Shown here: positions 53,103-54,807 of the stretch, in pieces | Layout: every line of letters starts with the position of its first letter | Position numbering within the stretch: the stretch's first letter is position 1 | Origin: Oligoflexia bacterium | GTDB taxonomy: Bacteria > Bdellovibrionota > UBA1018 | Direction of reading: 5' to 3' | DNA length: 54,807 nucleotides | NCBI GenBank assembly: GCA_903935335.1 | Contig: CAIZRG010000043.1 | Span: forward strand, 1-54,807 | The notes under the pieces: generated by a model | What the model was told of the DNA's origin: nothing | The model's database searches: none | The model's input: only the letters and a program-made list of their open reading frames with translations | Program-made: the position numbers and the translations under genes

Positions 53103-53430
53103 GCGAACTACGAATCTTCAATATATTCATGGAATTTAACGCGCATCCAGCTTGTTTCGAGGCCAGTTGAAGCGGTCACCCTAATAGATGAACTGGCTGG
53201 ATCTTAGAATGCTACCTGCTAGAAATTAAAATGAGCCCCCTTGGACTCAGGGCTTAGAAAATGCAAAGATCTAATATTAGTTGACCGATATTAACACTAT
53301 ACCCCAAAGATAATGAAGTGGCGAAAAATGGGCGTATGTTTTCCCTACCCGTTATAGATGAATAGGATTATTCTCAGTTTGTTTCGAAACCATTAATTAA
53401 TTCTAATATTATAAGTGATGCTATAGCAAA
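53103..53430. other. 328-bp intergenic stretch with two inverted repeats, no gene seen
   Basis: No convincing frame is visible. CCAGTT (53161-53166) and AACTGG (53190-53195) form a spaced inverted repeat. AGCCC...GGGCT around 53233-53253 could be a weak hairpin terminator for minus-strand transcription, followed on that strand by ATTTTAATTT. The base composition is less AT-rich than in neighbouring genes, consistent with decayed insertion-sequence DNA. Confidence 0.3.
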
Positions 53431-54807
53431 TTACTTTGAGTGTTCTAGAATTTCTAAAATCTCATTTAGTTTAGTCTGGTTAATAGGACTACTCTGAACG
53501 CTTCCAATGCACGAATTAATATGAGTCTCTATCGATTTGACATTTTTTAAAATTCTTGCCGAAGCGAGACGAGCATCTAAATCTGGGTCTTTTAATAAAT
53601 GGGCAAGAGCAATGTGGATCTCTTTATCCTCTGGTTTTATCACTCCCAATGCCACTTCTGCTAAGGAGCGAACATTTCCATCTGGGTCTTTTAATAACTT
53701 GACAAGTGCACTGTGGATCTCTTTATCCTTTGGTTTTATATTTAAGAATGCCGATGCTGCTGAGAAGCGGACAGCTCCATCTGAGTCTTCCAATAACTTG
53801 GCAAGAGCATTGTGGATCTCTTTATTCTCTGTTTTTATATTTCCGAATGCCGATGCTGCTGAGGAGCGGACAGCTCCATCTGAGTCTTCCAATAACTTGG
53901 CAAGAGCATTGTGGATCTCTTTATTCTCTGTTTTTATATTTCCGAATGCCTTTGCTGCTGAGGAGCGGATAGCTCCATCTGAGTCTTTTAATTCTTCTAT
54001 TAGTTTTTTAAATAAGTTCTTAAAACCTTTAGTTTTATACAAAGCATTTTTGTCTTTATCCGAAATTTTAGAATAATCACCCCTTATCTTAGTTTGATAT
54101 ATAGTATCTTTGAAGTTATCTTTGAAGTCTTTTGCGATAAAAGAGCCTAATTGTTCAATATGAGCTGAATCGTAGGCGTTACTGCAAGAAGCAATTCCTG
54201 GGTACAATAAACTAGACTTTTTTTCTAAGAAACCACTTGCTTTTGTTATACCTACTTCTTCTAAGGAGCTTATAATTGCTTGTTTATATGCTTCTACCGT
54301 CTTTGAATTACAAGATTTCAATGTATCAAAAAGAGAATCTATATGAGCTAGATTAATTTTATGGGCAATTTCTGAAATAGATTTAATTTTATTAACTATA
54401 TTATGTCGTCCTGAATGATTGAGGTCTAATATAAATTCAATCATCTTTTCATTGCTGTATAAAGAAATATCCTTAGAATTTAATTGCGGTTCAATCTGCT
54501 TTTTTAAATCTACAGTAACTGGATTACTATCTTTAAACTTAAGAATGATTCCATCTTTATTTTTCGCTGCATGGTCATATTGTCCTCTATTGTATCCTGA
54601 ATCCGGTTTATAGTTTTCAATTACACTTCTCAATAATTGATCTTGATATGTAAAGGTTGTTGGAGTTCCTTGTTTAAGATGAGATGCATAAATCCCCTTA
54701 ATTGGGGTGAAATTTATTAAGCCACCTAAATTAGTACTATTAGGTAAAATAATATGTTTTACATCAAGTTTTTCTTTTTCTTTTTCAAGTCCTCTTAAAA
54801 TAAGTTC
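53431..54807 (-). CDS. HEAT-repeat protein, partial (N-terminus beyond the window)
   Basis: The frame stays open from the window edge (54807) to a stop at 53431, at least 458 codons; a TTG at 54633 is not the true start. The N-terminal ~290 residues seen are not recognised (NSTNLGGLINFTPIKGIYAS, YKPDSGYNRGQYDHAAKN). The C-terminal part is five 33-residue HEAT/PBS-like repeats (DSDGAVRSSAASAFGNIK). Two are nearly identical at DNA level. HEAT repeats form curved protein-binding solenoids. The function is unknown; a large accessory protein next to IS debris is consistent with transfer. Confidence 0.7.
   Translation of the reverse strand, partial: ELILRGLEKEKEKLDVKHIILPNSTNLGGLINFTPIKGIYASHLKQGTPTTFTYQDQLLRSVIENYKPDSGYNRGQYDHAAKNKDGIILKFKDSNPVTVDLKKQIEPQLNSKDISLYSNEKMIEFILDLNHSGRHNIVNKIKSISEIAHKINLAHIDSLFDTLKSCNSKTVEAYKQAIISSLEEVGITKASGFLEKKSSLLYPGIASCSNAYDSAHIEQLGSFIAKDFKDNFKDTIYQTKIRGDYSKISDKDKNALYKTKGFKNLFKKLIEELKDSDGAIRSSAAKAFGNIKTENKEIHNALAKLLEDSDGAVRSSAASAFGNIKTENKEIHNALAKLLEDSDGAVRFSAASAFLNIKPKDKEIHSALVKLLKDPDGNVRSLAEVALGVIKPEDKEIHIALAHLLKDPDLDARLASARILKNVKSIETHINSCIGSVQSSPINQTKLNEILEILEHSK
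53573..54000 (-). repeat. 99-bp tandem repeats encoding HEAT units
   Basis: The period is exactly 99 bp, or 33 codons. The unit 53771-53869 and unit 53870-53968 differ at only two bases, while outer units (from about 53573, 53672 and 53969) are more diverged. The pattern indicates recent duplication or gene conversion in the centre of the array. Confidence 0.9.

Noticed and set aside
53573..54000. CRISPR-like or minisatellite array
   Set aside because: The repeat keeps an exact 33-codon frame with HEAT residues, and there are no spacers.
53537..54076. Plus-strand frame with repeated GSLYSLFLYFRMP-like and related segments
   Set aside because: It is the antisense of the 99-bp HEAT repeats; the periodicity comes from the real gene on the minus strand.

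Overview
The window reads as the chromosome of an AT-rich Gram-negative bacterium, most likely a delta-proteobacterium-like lineage such as Bdellovibrionota/Oligoflexia. This is inference from four things: an outer membrane (TonB system, BamB-like lipoprotein, RND/TolC pair), the block tilS-ftsH-cdaA-ybbR-glmM, the linked trio rnc-era-der, and a basic zinc-knuckle protein beside yceD of a kind I associate with Bdellovibrio-like genomes. No rRNA or species marker is present, so the placement is tentative.

Layout. 1-3.7 kb: yceD fragment, zinc-knuckle protein, small XRE regulator and a periplasmic HtrA protease. 3.8-6.4 kb: thiolase plus both subunits of succinyl-CoA:3-ketoacid CoA-transferase, a compact acetoacetate-using operon. 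6.4-6.8 kb: a tRNA-Leu(UAA) gene split inside its anticodon by a 271-nt group I intron. 6.8-10.1 kb: MgtC-like protein, acylphosphatase, DUF155 protein, HU/IHF-family protein, a very long hairpin, and a UppP-like membrane protein lacking the catalytic residues. 10.1-17.1 kb: exbB-exbD-tonB divergent from a TonB-dependent receptor, then a peptide transporter with no canonical start codon and a CPBP protease.

17.1-23.8 kb: a CAU-anticodon tRNA, tilS (which modifies tRNA-Ile(CAU)), ftsH, and the c-di-AMP/cell-wall set cdaA-cdaR-glmM. 23.8-28.8 kb is accessory: a tandemly duplicated secreted-protein gene, whose second copy carries a decayed glmM tail and is split by one stop codon, plus a fragment of a polymorphic toxin and a small lipoprotein. 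28.8-42.4 kb is mainly housekeeping: tsaE, nnrE/D, an Rrf2 regulator with cysteine desulfurase, mnmA, mtaB, rnc, era, der, and a YfgM-like/BamB-like pair. tRNA modification is over-represented (tilS, tsaE, mnmA, mtaB, cysteine desulfurase).

42.4-51.8 kb: a secreted PPR-repeat protein, a heavy-metal RND pump with its outer-membrane channel but no adaptor, dinB, a SemiSWEET, a single-domain response regulator and a GT-C-like membrane protein. 51.8-54.8 kb is decayed and accessory: IS3-family fragments in opposite orientations, truncated and frameshifted small genes, and the 3' part of a HEAT-repeat protein running off the window. The strongest unusual signals are the tRNA intron, the bacterial PPR protein, the catalytically stripped UppP homologue, the peptide transporter start, and the duplicated secreted gene.
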